From Propionibacteriaceae bacterium (GTDB taxonomy: Bacteria; Actinomycetota; Actinomycetes; Propionibacteriales; Propionibacteriaceae), in the NCBI GenBank assembly GCA_009781325.1, contig WQYJ01000040.1, positions 1 to 12,720 on the forward strand: a DNA stretch of 12,720 nt, given 5' to 3'. Under the pieces are notes generated by a model. That model was not told the DNA's origin, did no database searches, and was given only the letters and a program-made list of their open reading frames with translations. The position numbers were made by a program, and so were the translations under genes. This document shows, piece by piece, positions 12,182 through 12,720 of the stretch. How positions within the stretch are numbered: position 1 is the stretch's first letter; each line of letters starts with the position of its first letter.

Positions 12182-12720
12182 ATGAAAGTCCATCTGAAGC
12201 TATTCGCGGCAAGCATGCTGGTGATGTGTGGTCTGATTATTGCGCCTGCAAATGTTCATGCAGAGCCGATGGTCACCACATCACCAAGTCTTGTCCAGCT
12301 CAGGTGGGATGACACAACAACCTTGCTGAACTGGGATGGTTCCAAACGAGCAGTCGCGACAGCGACCTTCTCTGAATCGGGAATTGTTTTAGTCCCAGGT
12401 GACCTAGTTGAACACCGCGCAACGGTGGTCAATGGAGGTCCCTCTACGGCAAACGTGACTGTGCAGATTGCCGATGTCACGACAGTCAATCCCCACGGAG
12501 TCGGAAACCCTGACTTTGAAGAAGTCATCCGGATGTTCTGGGATATCGACGGATACGCTGGTGACCATCTCTGGAAGGATCTGCGTCTTGCGCAAAATGG
12601 GCTTGGCGTCTCCCACTCAGTGAGTTTCACCCTTGACCAGGACGAAGAGTTTTCAATGATCCTGGGCTACTATTTCCCGCTGTTCGCTATGGGCGGTAAT
12701 CCCATGTCGGGTGACACATC
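12182..12720 (+). CDS. Secreted protein of the SipW cluster, 3' end beyond the window
   Basis: The open frame runs from ATG at 12182 to the window end (179 complete codons) with no stop. It has an excellent Shine-Dalgarno (aaggagg, 12165-12171) and begins 28 bp after the peptidase gene. Residues 1-27 form a conventional Sec signal peptide ending in VHA, with no YALW motif, so LepB rather than SipW probably processes it. The mature part has LLNWDGSKRAVATATF (48-63) and VLVPGDLVEHRATVVNGGPSTANVTV (69-94). That resembles the repeat-like, DUF11-style beta-sandwich segments of surface proteins with a PGD..T..V.N.G pattern. It may be an anchored partner or accessory protein of the fibre. A C-terminal anchor cannot be judged here. 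Confidence 0.85.
   Translation, partial: MKVHLKLFAASMLVMCGLIIAPANVHAEPMVTTSPSLVQLRWDDTTTLLNWDGSKRAVATATFSESGIVLVPGDLVEHRATVVNGGPSTANVTVQIADVTTVNPHGVGNPDFEEVIRMFWDIDGYAGDHLWKDLRLAQNGLGVSHSVSFTLDQDEEFSMILGYYFPLFAMGGNPMSGDT

Overview
The window looks like an actinobacterial (Actinomycetota) chromosome segment of moderately high GC. The Tat, hydrogenase and SipW-type proteins have actinobacterial character, several genes start with GTG, and genes are packed with 1-4 bp overlaps. A lineage near Actinomycetaceae or Propionibacteriaceae is a guess, not a demonstrated result. No tRNA, rRNA, CRISPR array, insertion sequence or integrase is visible.

Layout. Positions 1-263 carry three copies of a ~50-bp hairpin repeat, two direct and one inverted. 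Positions 264-2020 hold a complete twin-arginine translocase set: tatA-tatC on the minus strand and tatB divergent on the plus strand. Positions 2017-3910 hold hydrogenase accessory genes: hypC, an orphan HoxH-type [NiFe] large-subunit homologue that has lost some active-site motif residues, and divergent hypA. Positions 3882-8595 hold one tightly coupled minus-strand operon, written in transcription order: Tat-exported [NiFe] small subunit, large subunit, cytochrome b, maturation protease. Positions 8596-9052 are a non-coding divergent control region with several hairpins. Positions 9053-12720 hold a plus-strand surface-structure cluster: three exported proteins sharing a [T/S]-Y-A-L-W signal-peptide motif, an ER-type SipW-like signal peptidase, and the start of a further secreted protein cut by the window end.

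How it fits together. The hydrogenase small subunit has a clear SRRDFLK Tat signal, so the adjacent tatABC genes could export the folded small/large dimer. The cytochrome b would pass electrons from H2 to the quinone pool. HypA, HypC and the protease act in Ni-Fe(CN)2CO centre assembly; hypB, hypD, hypE and hypF are not here and must lie elsewhere. The SipW-type cluster is a separate function, probably assembly of a TasA-like fibre or other surface layer.

Most interesting points: (1) the cytochrome b subunit carries a ~190-residue N-terminal extension that reads like a P-type ATPase nucleotide-binding domain; (2) the orphan HoxH-like protein keeps its four metal-binding cysteines but has lost the RxEGH glutamate and the C-terminal processing histidine, has no small subunit, and sits with a HypC lacking its usual histidine; (3) the leader of the surface cluster can fold so as to hide its own Shine-Dalgarno sequence.
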